Part shown: positions 25,390 through 34,547 of the stretch, in pieces
Layout: every line of letters begins with the position of its first letter
How positions within the stretch are numbered: the stretch's first letter is position 1
Assembly (NCBI RefSeq): GCF_004362145.1
Contig: NZ_SNXC01000010.1
Location: 62,001 to 126,000 of the forward strand
From: Marinomonas balearica
GTDB lineage: Bacteria > Pseudomonadota > Gammaproteobacteria > Pseudomonadales > Marinomonadaceae
Direction: 5' to 3'
DNA length: 64,000 nt
Notes under the pieces: generated by a model
What the model was told of the DNA's origin: nothing
Seen by the model: the letters and a program-made list of their open reading frames with translations, nothing else
The model's database searches: none
Made by a program: the position numbers and the translations under genes

Positions 25390-26676
25390 TTAGTTTTTCT
25401 CGCGAGAAATAGCGCGGTGGCCAATGTCTGTGCGGAAATAAACCTTGTCCCAAGAGATCTTGTTTACAACCTCGTAAGCTCCAGCCTGCGCCTCACTAAC
25501 GGTTTCTCCTAGAGAAACCGCACACAACACACGGCCTCCATTAGTGACGACTTCACCGTCTTTAACAGCGGTTCCTGCATGGAAAACTTTTTGGTGCGCT
25601 GGTAAAGCGGCATCGTGGCCCTTAATGACGTCTTCTTTATTGTAGCTTGCAGGGTAACCTCCAGCTGCTAGCACAACACCTAAACTGGCTCTTGGATCCC
25701 AATCTGTGTGAACAGAATCAAGCGTACCATTGATAGCAGCAAGACACATTTCAACCAGATCGGAACGTAGGCGCATCATTATTGGCTGAGTTTCAGGGTC
25801 ACCAAAACGACAGTTGTACTCCAATACTTTTGGTGTACCGTCTTGCGCAACCATCACACCTGCGTATAGGAAACCACGGTAGCGGTTACCTTCTGCATTC
25901 ATGCCTTTAACCGTTGGCATAATGACTTCATTCATGATGCGATCGTGAATTTCTGGAGTCACAACAGGAGCAGGAGAGTAAGCACCCATACCACCCGTAT
26001 TTGGTCCAGTGTCGCCATTGTCACGTGCTTTATGGTCTTGACTTGAAGCCATTGGTAGAACCGTTTCGCCGTCCACGATTACGATGAAACTGGCTTCTTC
26101 ACCAACAAGAAACTCTTCAACCACTACGCGGTGGCCTGCGTCGCCAAAAGCGTTGCCTTGAAGCATGTCTTCAACGGCTTCGATCGCTTCAGCTTCTGTT
26201 TGAGCTAAGATAACACCTTTACCTGCTGCAAGACCGTCTGCTTTAACAACGATTGGAGCGCCTTTTTCTTTAATGTAAGCAACCGCTGGTGCAATCTCAG
26301 TAAAGTTGCCATATTCCGCAGTAGGGATTTTATGGCGAGCAAGAAAGTCTTTAGTGAATGCTTTAGAACCTTCTAATTGAGCCGCTGCTTTAGAAGGGCC
26401 AAAAATGGCAAGGCCAGCGGCTTCGAATGCATCGACGACACCGATAACAAGCGGAGCTTCTGGGCCGACGATAGTTAAGCCAATACCGTTTTCTTTCGCA
26501 AACTCAACGAGCTCGTCAATTGCAGTTACACCGATATTAACGTTCTCAACTTTATCTTCTAGAGTTGTGCCTGCATTGCCTGGTGCTACGAAGACCTTTT
26601 CTACGTCTTGAGATTGTGCCGCCTTCCAAGCTAAAGCGTGTTCACGACCACCATTACCGATAATTAGAATTTTCAT
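25390..26676 (-). CDS. purD: Phosphoribosylamine-glycine ligase
   Basis: Second step of de novo purine synthesis. 428 residues from the ATG giving MKILIIGNGGREHALAWKAAQS, preceded by AAAGGAAAG; a TTG 24 bases upstream is less likely. ATP-grasp features: VKADGLAAGKGV, VVEEFLVGEEASF, NTGGMGAYSPAP, EYNCRFGDPETQ. It follows purH by 30 bases in one operon, as in many gammaproteobacteria, and ends at a bidirectional terminator. Confidence 0.96.
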   Translation of the reverse strand: MKILIIGNGGREHALAWKAAQSQDVEKVFVAPGNAGTTLEDKVENVNIGVTAIDELVEFAKENGIGLTIVGPEAPLVIGVVDAFEAAGLAIFGPSKAAAQLEGSKAFTKDFLARHKIPTAEYGNFTEIAPAVAYIKEKGAPIVVKADGLAAGKGVILAQTEAEAIEAVEDMLQGNAFGDAGHRVVVEEFLVGEEASFIVIVDGETVLPMASSQDHKARDNGDTGPNTGGMGAYSPAPVVTPEIHDRIMNEVIMPTVKGMNAEGNRYRGFLYAGVMVAQDGTPKVLEYNCRFGDPETQPIMMRLRSDLVEMCLAAINGTLDSVHTDWDPRASLGVVLAAGGYPASYNKEDVIKGHDAALPAHQKVFHAGTAVKDGEVVTNGGRVLCAVSLGETVSEAQAGAYEVVNKISWDKVYFRTDIGHRAISREKN

Positions 26677-26706
26677 ATTTTCTTTCCTTTTAATCTGCAA
26701 TGAAAC

Positions 26707-28281
26707 TTAGTGGCGGAAGTGGCGCATACCAGTGAATACCATCGCCATGCCTGCTTCGTCAGCGGCAGCGATAACTTCCTCGTCACGCATAGAACCGCCT
26801 GGTTGAATAACGGCTGTAATTCCGGCTTGAGCGGCAGCATCAATGCCATCACGGAATGGGAAGAAAGCATCAGAGGCCATTACTGAACCTTCAACTTGTA
26901 GGCTTTCGTCAGCCGCTTTGATTCCGGCGATTTTCGCACTGTATACACGGCTCATTTGACCTGCGCCGACACCAATTGTTTGGCCTGCTTTCGCGTAAAC
27001 AATCGCATTAGATTTAACAAATTTTGCGACTTTCCAAGCAAATAGCAGATCTTCAAGTTCTTCTTTAGAAGGTTGGCGCTTAGATACGACTTTAAGGTCA
27101 CCCAAGGTAATTGCACCGTCATCACGATCTTGAACGAGTAAACCGCCATTTACGCGCTTGTAGTCAAGTGCTGTTGGTTTTTCTGCAGACCATTCACCAC
27201 ATTCTAGTAGTCGAACATTCTGTTTAGCGGCCACAATTTGTTTTGCTTCTTCAGTGATGCTTGGGGCAATGATCACTTCAACAAATTGGCGGTCAATGAT
27301 GGCTTGCGCAGTATTTGCGTCTAGTGCCTGATTGAAGGCGATAATGCCGCCAAATGCAGACGTTGGGTCTGTTTGGAAAGCAAGGTCGTACGCTTCAAGC
27401 TGAGTGGATGCCGTTGCAACGCCACATGGGTTAGCATGTTTTACGATTACGCAGGCTGCTTCTGTAAAGCTTTTTACGCACTCGAGTGCCGCATCGGTGT
27501 CCGCAATATTGTTGTATGACAGAGCCTTGCCCTGAATTTGTTTCGCTGTGCTAATAGATGCTTCTTGTGGGTTAGCTTCCACATAGAACGCTGCTTTTTG
27601 GTGAGGGTTTTCACCGTAGCGCATTTCTTCTTGTTTATTAAACTGAAGATTAAATGTGCGCGGGAAGTTTTCGCTGCCACCTTGAACTTTTTGTCCTAGG
27701 TAGTTTGCAATAGCACCGTCGTAGTTTGATGTGTGTTCGAAGGCTTCAACAGCAAGGTGGAAGCGCTGATCGTATGTCAGACCATTGTCAGATTTGATTG
27801 CATTGATAATGCCTTCGTAATTTGATGGAGAGACGACAATGGCAACATCTTTGTGATTTTTTGCGGCAGAGCGAACCATAGTTGGTCCACCAATATCGAT
27901 GTTTTCGATTGCCAGAGGCAAATCACAATCTGGGCGTGCGATGGTTTCTTCAAATGGGTAAAGGTTTACTACAACCATATCGATTTCATTGATGCCATGT
28001 TCTTTCATCACATCGCCATCGATATCTCTACGTCCCAAGATTCCACCGTGAACTTTAGGGTGAAGTGTTTTGACACGTCCATCCATCATTTCAGGGAAAC
28101 CTGTGTAATCTGATACTTCTGTCGCCGCAACGTTGTTTTCCAGTAGCAGGCGGTATGTGCCGCCAGTCGATAAAATTTCAACATTTTGTGCGACCAGTTC
28201 ACGAGCGAATTCGACAATGCCTGTTTTGTCAGAAACACTGATTAGTGCGCGCTTTATAGGAGTTACGTTTTGATTTGCCAT
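26707..28281 (-). CDS. purH: AICAR transformylase/IMP cyclohydrolase
   Basis: Bifunctional enzyme for the last two steps to IMP. 524 residues, normal length. N-terminal cyclohydrolase: [50 protein letters not shown]-terminal transformylase: [33 protein letters not shown] and [12 protein letters not shown]. Upstream gene of purH-purD. Confidence 0.97.
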   Translation of the reverse strand: MANQNVTPIKRALISVSDKTGIVEFARELVAQNVEILSTGGTYRLLLENNVAATEVSDYTGFPEMMDGRVKTLHPKVHGGILGRRDIDGDVMKEHGINEIDMVVVNLYPFEETIARPDCDLPLAIENIDIGGPTMVRSAAKNHKDVAIVVSPSNYEGIINAIKSDNGLTYDQRFHLAVEAFEHTSNYDGAIANYLGQKVQGGSENFPRTFNLQFNKQEEMRYGENPHQKAAFYVEANPQEASISTAKQIQGKALSYNNIADTDAALECVKSFTEAACVIVKHANPCGVATASTQLEAYDLAFQTDPTSAFGGIIAFNQALDANTAQAIIDRQFVEVIIAPSITEEAKQIVAAKQNVRLLECGEWSAEKPTALDYKRVNGGLLVQDRDDGAITLGDLKVVSKRQPSKEELEDLLFAWKVAKFVKSNAIVYAKAGQTIGVGAGQMSRVYSAKIAGIKAADESLQVEGSVMASDAFFPFRDGIDAAAQAGITAVIQPGGSMRDEEVIAAADEAGMAMVFTGMRHFRH

Positions 28282-28340
28282 TGTGGTTCTCGCAATCTAA
28301 TTAACGTGATAATTGTAAGGGGAGTAGGGGTGGTAAAAAC

Positions 28341-28369
28341 AAGAAAAGGGCGTAAAACGCCCTTTCTTA
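28341..28369 (-). terminator. Terminator after fis
   Basis: On the minus strand AAGAAAGGGCGT pairs with ACGCCCTTTTCTT around a short loop and is followed by GTTTTTACC. It starts right at the fis stop codon and separates fis from purH. Confidence 0.85.
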
Positions 28370-28370
28370 G

Positions 28371-28649
28371 TTATAGCATACCGTATTGCTTAAGCTTTTT
28401 GCGCAATGTTCCTCGGTTTAAACCAAGGATAGTTGATGCTTTGGTCTGATTGTCCTTTGTGTAGTTCATTACAGACTCAAGTAGAGGAGCTTCGACTTCT
28501 GCCAATACCAATTGGTAGAGATCTGTTACTGGTTGCCCATCCAAGTGAGTGAAATAGTTTTGTAGGGCCTTCTCTACGTTGTCACGAAGAGTTTGTGACT
28601 GCTCCGAAGATGCAGACTGAAACGTTTGAGTGTGTGTTTGTTCTACCAC
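28371..28649 (-). CDS. fis: DNA-binding protein Fis
   Basis: Nucleoid-associated regulator of 92 residues. The C-terminal helix-turn-helix ([26 protein letters not shown]) is nearly identical to that of other Fis proteins, and the middle [32 protein letters not shown] matches the dimer core. The start is GTG at 28649 with AAGG seven bases before it. It lies downstream of dusB as usual, but separated by 227 bases with a hairpin, longer than in enteric bacteria. Confidence 0.95.
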   Translation of the reverse strand: MVEQTHTQTFQSASSEQSQTLRDNVEKALQNYFTHLDGQPVTDLYQLVLAEVEAPLLESVMNYTKDNQTKASTILGLNRGTLRKKLKQYGML

Positions 28650-28683
28650 AGAATAACCTTTTAGATTTAAGCCAACTATATAA

Positions 28684-28716
28684 GATAAAATGAACCGTTA
28701 AGAAGTTCATTTTATC
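28684..28716 (-). repeat. 12-bp hairpin between dusB and fis
   Basis: GATAAAATGAAC and GTTCATTTTATC are perfectly complementary around nine bases. It is AT-rich and lies 35 bases upstream of fis, so it would form in the leader of fis mRNA or serve as a protein site. Function not known. Confidence 0.55.
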
Positions 28717-28876
28717 TCAATATGAAGCATTCATTGCGCCTGTATAGTAGGCGTACCTACATGATAAAGGGCGCAGTAAATGCTTTTTTACTAGATTTGT
28801 TTCTTTAAAAGCGCATTGCTTAAGCAGTCAGATTATTCATACGACGTGTATACAGTGCCGTATTAACGTACAACCT

Positions 28877-29860
28877 TTAGCGAAATGGTCGCTCATAAGA
28901 AACAAAAAAACTTTCCAATATATCTAATTGCTCAGTCGCATTATCTGTTTTATTAAACAGGCTGCGAAATGAGCTTGTGTCCACCAGTGTTTTTAAATAC
29001 CAGCCGACATGCTTACGTGCAATTCTGACTCCCATAAAATCGCCATAAAACTGATGCAGTGCTCTTACATGCTCTACAACAGTCGATTTAATGCTATCCA
29101 TATCTGGCGAAGGTGGAAGTTCTCCAAAACGCAAGTAATGGTTTATCTCGTTAAATATCCAAGGCCTTCCTTGAGCCGCTCTACCGATCATGACTGCGTC
29201 GGCGTTGGTGTACTTCATTACATACTGAGCTGTTTTAGCATCAACAATGTCGCCATTTGCAAATACTGGAATACCGACAGCTTGCTTAATTTCTGCAATG
29301 GTGTCGTACTCCACGTCACCTTGAAATTTACAAGCACGCGTTCGACCGTGGACTGCTAACGCTTGGATGCCGCAATCTTCAGCAATTTTTGCAATGGTAA
29401 GTCCATTACGTTGTTCTGGAGACCAGCCTGTTCGAATTTTTAATGTAACAGGCACGTCGACACTATCTACAACCGACTTCAATATATCTTGAACAAGAGG
29501 TTCATCTTTCAAAAGTGCAGACCCTGCTGCTTTGTTAAGTACTTTTTTCGCAGGGCAGCCCATATTTATGTCGATAATTTGCGCACCTAGTTCGACATTT
29601 TTTTTCGCAGCCTCAACCATCATTTCAGCATTAGCACCTGCTATCTGAACGGATCGAGGTTGTATTTCTTTGTCGTGGACGAGTCTGTGTTTACTCTTTG
29701 TAGAGTTCCAAAGGCGAACATCAGAGGTCACCATCTCAGATACGACTAAACCAGCGCCTTGTTGATAGCAAAGGCGTCGGAACGGTAGGTCTGTTACGCC
29801 CGCCATAGGGGCTAAAATTACAGGCCTGTCTATCTTGTATGAGCCAATAGCGAAAGCCAT
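28877..29860 (-). CDS. dusB: tRNA-dihydrouridine synthase B
   Basis: FMN enzyme reducing uridines in the tRNA D-loop. 327 residues. Seen: VILAPMAGVTDLPFRRLCYQQGAGLVVSEM, DINMGCPAKKVLNKAAGSALLKD with the catalytic cysteine, TLKIRTGW, AVHGRTR, ANGDI and MIGRAAQGRPWIF. Together with fis it forms the widespread dusB-fis pair. Confidence 0.96.
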   Translation of the reverse strand: MAFAIGSYKIDRPVILAPMAGVTDLPFRRLCYQQGAGLVVSEMVTSDVRLWNSTKSKHRLVHDKEIQPRSVQIAGANAEMMVEAAKKNVELGAQIIDINMGCPAKKVLNKAAGSALLKDEPLVQDILKSVVDSVDVPVTLKIRTGWSPEQRNGLTIAKIAEDCGIQALAVHGRTRACKFQGDVEYDTIAEIKQAVGIPVFANGDIVDAKTAQYVMKYTNADAVMIGRAAQGRPWIFNEINHYLRFGELPPSPDMDSIKSTVVEHVRALHQFYGDFMGVRIARKHVGWYLKTLVDTSSFRSLFNKTDNATEQLDILESFFVSYERPFR

Positions 29861-30080
29861 ATTGCTCCTGAAATCTGAATCAAATGTTAAAGATCTGTAA
29901 CTCTGTCGAGCGGGCGAGAATAATACCTATGGGAATTGTGTTTTTGAAGTCTTGACAATGCAAAAATTGGCTATTTTTTGTTCTTATTTGCATCTTATAT
30001 GATGATATTGCTGTCAGGCACGTATCTAAGTCGTTCTAAGGTGGGAAAATTGCATATCTTATACGCTTAAGATGCTGTTT

Positions 30081-31403
30081 TTAGTATGACCTTGTTTCAG
30101 CTGAATAGACTTTCAATTCGTGGGTTACAGCGCGTGCACCAGGATCGACAATTGGAATGACCAAGTGGATCGGTGTGTTTGGCGGCATGTAAGTTATGTC
30201 TAGAAAATCCTTGTGTAAGTAATTTTCAGGAGAAAATAACCTTGCGGCCACGGGTGAGCTATTTAAATCGTAGAACTCCAGCGCTATTTTTGGCATGGGT
30301 TGAGCGTACGAACTGGTGTTCGTCATAATTGCGTTGACGAGAAGGGCATTCGATCTTTGTGGGTGGCTTTGAATGCGGACATGTTGAATGGTGATGGATT
30401 CTATATTTTCAAATGCCGGTAATGCGCAGCCAGTGTATGTGCAAGCTGTGCGATAAAGGCCTCTAAATTGTTCTGATCGACTGCCGAGATCAAAAAAGTG
30501 TATCAGGACTTGGCTGGCGAGTACGAGAAGGCCAATAAAAAAGCCCAATGACCAAAGTGTCGTATGTTTGCTCTTTCTTTCTGGTGCAGACTCTTCTTCC
30601 ACAAGGTGAGCGAGGCTATTTGTGGCCGCTAACGTATTCATGGATTCTTGGAATTCATGTTGTGCGTTGCTTAATTTAGGGGCTTGATCCGAGACGTTTT
30701 GAGCAAGAGAATGCAATGCTTGCATATAATCAGGCTCATCGTTGTGAGTGTGCTCTTCAACGAGTTGATTCGGGTTCGCTTCTTTCGTGCCATTGACCTC
30801 ACGGTGCTTCTGTCGAGTCGGCTCTTGGTGCTGATTAATCGTTTTTGATTTGCGCTCAGTATTTGGAGTGGGTGCGTGACTTATATTTGCTTCGATCTCA
30901 GCAAGTTCAATTTCCCAAGGCGCTGGATTCTCTGCCGAGCTTGTATTGGAGCGTGGCACAGGGCTGCGTTCTTTAAGTTGATCTGTGTCATTTGCATTTA
31001 GAGTGAAGGTGTCTTTGGGTGGCTCGCTCACCAGTTCCAAATCATCTTCTTTGAACAAGGTGTTCAGCCAGTTAGGATTAACGATCTCTTCGTCGGCTGC
31101 GGTAAACAACGGGGGGCTGTTTTCGTTTACAGGTTTTACTGGCGGTGTCCCTGTATATTGCTGTTCAGACGTATTTGAGAGCTGTGATTGTAGGTCTGTC
31201 TCAGACTCAGCGTTTGAAGGAGTAGGGTCGCCATTTACTTTCTTGGAAGGGTTCTTCGGTTTTTGAACAGGCGTTTCTTGTGCTTCAAATATATGGAAGC
31301 ACTGGCCGCATCGAACTTTGCCGGCGGCCATTTTTAGAACGTCATCGGTCACACGAAATGCTGTCGAGCATTTGGGACAACGAGTAATGAAATTACCTGT
31401 CAT
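30081..31403 (-). CDS. Zinc-ribbon/DUF3426 membrane protein
   Basis: About 440 residues. The N-terminal MJ0042-type zinc ribbon has two CxxC pairs (TRCPKCSTAF, VRCGQCFHIF). A long low-complexity linker rich in N, E, P and S follows (about 50-260), then one membrane helix (SLGFFIGLLVLASQVLIHFF) and a C-terminal DUF3426 domain ending ITYMPPNTPIHLVIPIVDPG. I chose the ATG giving MTGNF. It sits between prmA and dusB, its usual place in this gammaproteobacterial gene order. Function unknown; probably a membrane protein with a cytoplasmic metal-binding head. Confidence 0.85.
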   Translation of the reverse strand: MTGNFITRCPKCSTAFRVTDDVLKMAAGKVRCGQCFHIFEAQETPVQKPKNPSKKVNGDPTPSNAESETDLQSQLSNTSEQQYTGTPPVKPVNENSPPLFTAADEEIVNPNWLNTLFKEDDLELVSEPPKDTFTLNANDTDQLKERSPVPRSNTSSAENPAPWEIELAEIEANISHAPTPNTERKSKTINQHQEPTRQKHREVNGTKEANPNQLVEEHTHNDEPDYMQALHSLAQNVSDQAPKLSNAQHEFQESMNTLAATNSLAHLVEEESAPERKSKHTTLWSLGFFIGLLVLASQVLIHFFDLGSRSEQFRGLYRTACTYTGCALPAFENIESITIQHVRIQSHPQRSNALLVNAIMTNTSSYAQPMPKIALEFYDLNSSPVAARLFSPENYLHKDFLDITYMPPNTPIHLVIPIVDPGARAVTHELKVYSAETRSY

Positions 31404-31432
31404 TTCGATGATCGCCTTCCTTTTCAATTTTT

Positions 31433-32320
31433 CTACTTTTTCGTAGCAACAATTCTAATCCACTCTTCTTTTTCTACGATGCTTTCAATGTCGAACCATG
31501 GTTTATAGGCTTCAACAACATCCTGTGCTTGATTTGCTAAAACACCAGAAAGAGCGAGTTGCCCACCCGATTTTACCGTTGCAGAAATAACGGTGGCTAA
31601 TTCCGCCAGCGGTCCGGCCAATATGTTTGCAACGACCAAGTCAGCTTGTAAATCGGAATCGTAAGGTGGAAGTTTTACTTCGTACTTTGATGATTCTATA
31701 TTATTTCGTTCTGCGTTTGCACGGGTAGCTTCTACTGCTTGTGGGTCTATGTCGATACCAATCATTTGTTTGGCGCCTAATAGAAGACCCGCAATGCCTA
31801 AAATACCAGATCCACAACCGTAATCTATGATGCTTTTATTATCGCAATCAACACTGTCCAACCATTCTAAACAAAGCGCTGTTGTCGGGTGTGTTCCCGT
31901 ACCAAATGCCAATCCAGGATCGAGCATTAATGTTATTGCGTTTTCGTCTGGAACTTCACGCCAAGTAGGACAAACCCAGAGGCGGTTACCAAACTGTATT
32001 GGATGATAGTTATCCATCCATTCTCGAATCCAATCTTTATCTTCGAGAATTTCTATTTTCAAATCAATGTTTGTTTGGCCCAGCTTTTCCGCGCAGTGCT
32101 CAATAACAGGGCGAATGTGTTCAATGTCTGAATCGGCTTCAAATAGCCCCGTTACCTTAGTGTGTTTCCATAAAGGTGTTGTATTCAAATCAGGTTCATA
32201 CACCGGATCGTCGTATACATCCTCAAATGTGACTACCATAGCGCCACACTCTAGTAGTGAGTCCTCAAACGAGGGAACATGATCAGGAGTAGTGTGAATA
32301 CGAATTTGTAGCCAAGACAT
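31433..32320 (-). CDS. prmA: Ribosomal protein L11 methyltransferase
   Basis: AdoMet enzyme trimethylating L11. 295 residues, the usual size. N-terminal substrate domain (SWLQIRIHTTPDHVPSFEDSL) then the Rossmann domain with the SAM site DYGCGSGILGIAGLLLGA, IDIDPQAVEAT and motif NILAGPL. PTTALCLEWL precedes the SAM loop. Followed closely by the zinc-ribbon gene. Confidence 0.96.
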   Translation of the reverse strand: MSWLQIRIHTTPDHVPSFEDSLLECGAMVVTFEDVYDDPVYEPDLNTTPLWKHTKVTGLFEADSDIEHIRPVIEHCAEKLGQTNIDLKIEILEDKDWIREWMDNYHPIQFGNRLWVCPTWREVPDENAITLMLDPGLAFGTGTHPTTALCLEWLDSVDCDNKSIIDYGCGSGILGIAGLLLGAKQMIGIDIDPQAVEATRANAERNNIESSKYEVKLPPYDSDLQADLVVANILAGPLAELATVISATVKSGGQLALSGVLANQAQDVVEAYKPWFDIESIVEKEEWIRIVATKK

Positions 32321-32400
32321 AAAGCGAGTCGTCCTAAGTGTACTTCTTTCTGATTGTAGAGCGAGATATTAGGCTCATTCTAGATCGATTAATGAGAAGG

Positions 32401-32439
32401 AATATAAAAGGACATATCAAATAGAACTTGATACGTCCT
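32401..32439 (-). terminator. Terminator after accC
   Basis: AGGAC(A/G)TATCAA arms pair over 12 bases with one mismatch around a 7-base loop, and the minus strand continues TTTATATT. It lies about 55 bases past the accC stop. Confidence 0.75.
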
Positions 32440-32449
32440 GAAGCTCAAT

Positions 32450-32481
32450 CTGCCGAATTACATTACGATGTAATTCGGCAG
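32450..32481 (-). repeat. Perfect 14-bp hairpin directly after accC
   Basis: The arms at 32450-32463 and 32468-32481 are exact complements around TACG, a stable tetraloop-like arrangement. It has no T run itself and comes just before the terminator, so it may protect the accBC mRNA 3' end. Confidence 0.65.
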
Positions 32482-32492
32482 TGGTCAATGAA

Positions 32493-33833
32493 TTATAGAC
32501 CGAGTTTCTTTTCTAGATAATGGATATTAACGCCACCTTCAATGAAGTTCGGATCTGTTGAAAGATCTTTTTGTAGCGCAATATTGGTTTTAATACCGTC
32601 TACAAATGTTTCTTCTAAAGCAACAGATAGGCGCTTTAATGCAAGCTCGCGACTGTCTGCATGACAGATGATCTTAGCGATCATAGAGTCATACGTAGGT
32701 GGAACCAAATAACCACTGTAAAGGTGAGAGTCAACGCGAACACCCATACCGCCTGGAGCGTGGAAGTAGTTTACTTTACCTGGGCTTGGCATAAAGGTTT
32801 TAGGATCTTCTGCGTTGATACGAGCTTCAACAGCATGCCCTTTTAACGTAACGTCTTCTTGTTTGATCGATAATGGTTGACCAGATGCAATACGCAGCTG
32901 TTCTTTGACGATATCGATACCCGTTACCATTTCAGTAACAGGGTGCTCTACTTGAACACGCGTGTTCATTTCAATGAAATAGAAATGCCCATCTTCGTAC
33001 AAAAATTCAAATGTGCCGGCACCGCGGTAACCAATTTTGATGCACGCATCAACACATGCTTTAAGACATTTTTCGCGAGATTCTTGATTCAGCATTGGAG
33101 CAGGCGCTTCTTCAAGTACTTTTTGATGGCGACGTTGTAATGAGCAATCACGATCATATAGATGAACCGCGTTACCTTGACCGTCAGCGATGACCTGAAC
33201 TTCGACGTGACGAGGGTTTTGTAGGAATTTTTCCATGTAAACCGTGCTGTCGCCGAAGTATGAACCCGCTTCAGACTGAGTGATGCTGATGGATTTTAAT
33301 AGGCTTGCTTCATTGTGAACAACTCGCATGCCTCGACCGCCACCGCCAGCTGCGGCTTTAACGATAACCGGAAAGCCAATTTCGCGAGCGATTTTAAGAC
33401 ACTCTTCTGGGTCCGATGGTACTGGACCATTTGATCCTGGTACGGTTGGAACGCCTGCTTCTTTCATCGCTTTGATAGCGGAAACCTTATCGCCCATTAG
33501 GCGTATGGTTTCTGCTTTTGGTCCGATGAATGTAAAACCAGAATTTTCGACTTGTTCTGCAAAGTCAGCATTTTCTGCTAAAAAACCGTATCCTGGGTGG
33601 ATGGCAGATGTATCTGTCAGTTCCGCAGCGCTGATTAAAGCAGGAATATTCAAATAGCTGTCTTTTGAAGGGTTAGGCCCAATACAAATTGTTTCGTCAG
33701 CTAAGCGAACGTGAAGTAAGTCGCGGTCTATTTTAGAATGTACTGCAACTGTTTTAATACCGAGTTCTTTACATGCACGAAGAATACGAAGTGCAATTTC
33801 GCCTCGGTTTGCGATCAATACCTTATCAAGCAT
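32493..33833 (-). CDS. accC: Biotin carboxylase subunit of acetyl-CoA carboxylase
   Basis: ATP-dependent carboxylation of biotin on AccB, first half of malonyl-CoA formation. 446 residues. Seen: [86 protein letters not shown]. Forms a two-gene unit with accB (21-base gap). Confidence 0.98.
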   Translation of the reverse strand: MLDKVLIANRGEIALRILRACKELGIKTVAVHSKIDRDLLHVRLADETICIGPNPSKDSYLNIPALISAAELTDTSAIHPGYGFLAENADFAEQVENSGFTFIGPKAETIRLMGDKVSAIKAMKEAGVPTVPGSNGPVPSDPEECLKIAREIGFPVIVKAAAGGGGRGMRVVHNEASLLKSISITQSEAGSYFGDSTVYMEKFLQNPRHVEVQVIADGQGNAVHLYDRDCSLQRRHQKVLEEAPAPMLNQESREKCLKACVDACIKIGYRGAGTFEFLYEDGHFYFIEMNTRVQVEHPVTEMVTGIDIVKEQLRIASGQPLSIKQEDVTLKGHAVEARINAEDPKTFMPSPGKVNYFHAPGGMGVRVDSHLYSGYLVPPTYDSMIAKIICHADSRELALKRLSVALEETFVDGIKTNIALQKDLSTDPNFIEGGVNIHYLEKKLGL

Positions 33834-33854
33834 GATAAAACCTATAGCCGTAAA

Positions 33855-34298
33855 TTAAACGATAGTTACAAGAGGTTGATCAAATTCAACGGGCTCGCCG
33901 TCTTCAACAAGGATCGCACCAATCGTACCAGCTTTGTCAGCTTCGATCTGGTTCATCATTTTCATCGCTTCTACGATACAAATAGTGTCACCAACATTTA
34001 CTTTTTGGCCGACTTCAACGAATGCTTTTGCACCTGGTGCAGAAGATTTGTAGTAAGTACCTACCATTGGAGATTTAACAGCATGGCCTGTAACTTCTTC
34101 AGGTCCTGCTGCTGGAGCTGCGGCTGGAGCAGCAACAGGAGCTGCTGCAACAGGAGCAGGTGCTGCAACAGCCGCTACTTGTACTGGTGCACCACCGCGG
34201 CTAATGCGAACAGCTTCTTCGCCTTCTTTAATCTCAATTTCGTAAACATTGGATTCTTCTAGTAGTTCGATTAGCTTTTTGATTTTACGAATGTCCAT
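33855..34298 (-). CDS. accB: Biotin carboxyl carrier protein
   Basis: 147 residues. The N-terminal part is [34 protein letters not shown], then an Ala/Pro linker (about 48-70), and a biotinyl domain with the attachment motif [11 protein letters not shown] whose lysine carries biotin. Upstream of accC in one operon. The gap to dsbD (34299-34547) is its leader and contains a widely spaced inverted repeat. Confidence 0.97.
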   Translation of the reverse strand: MDIRKIKKLIELLEESNVYEIEIKEGEEAVRISRGGAPVQVAAVAAPAPVAAAPVAAPAAAPAAGPEEVTGHAVKSPMVGTYYKSSAPGAKAFVEVGQKVNVGDTICIVEAMKMMNQIEADKAGTIGAILVEDGEPVEFDQPLVTIV

Positions 34299-34371
34299 GA
34301 CGGTACTCTTTTCTGTCGTATTGTATGAAATGCCTGATGACTAAAATCAGACTTTAAAAGAAATTCTGTAG

Positions 34372-34451
34372 AACTCAGTGAATTGCATAGCAAATGAAAT
34401 GACTCGCCTAAAATGGGCTTCTTTATGTAATTTCGTATATTTCACTGAGTT
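34372..34451 (-). promoter_or_regulatory. Spaced inverted repeat upstream of accB
   Basis: AACTCAGTGAA at 34372-34382 and TTCACTGAGTT at 34441-34451 are exact complements 58 bases apart in the accB leader. They could base the stem of a long leader fold or act as paired protein sites; I cannot tell which. Confidence 0.4.
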
Positions 34452-34547
34452 ATTTGATGGCAAATTATCGTTAAAATCCGCGAAATTGTCCAGTTTTGCT
34501 GTTAAATAGATAAAACAGGCTTTTATTGGTTGTAATTTGATCAGAGG

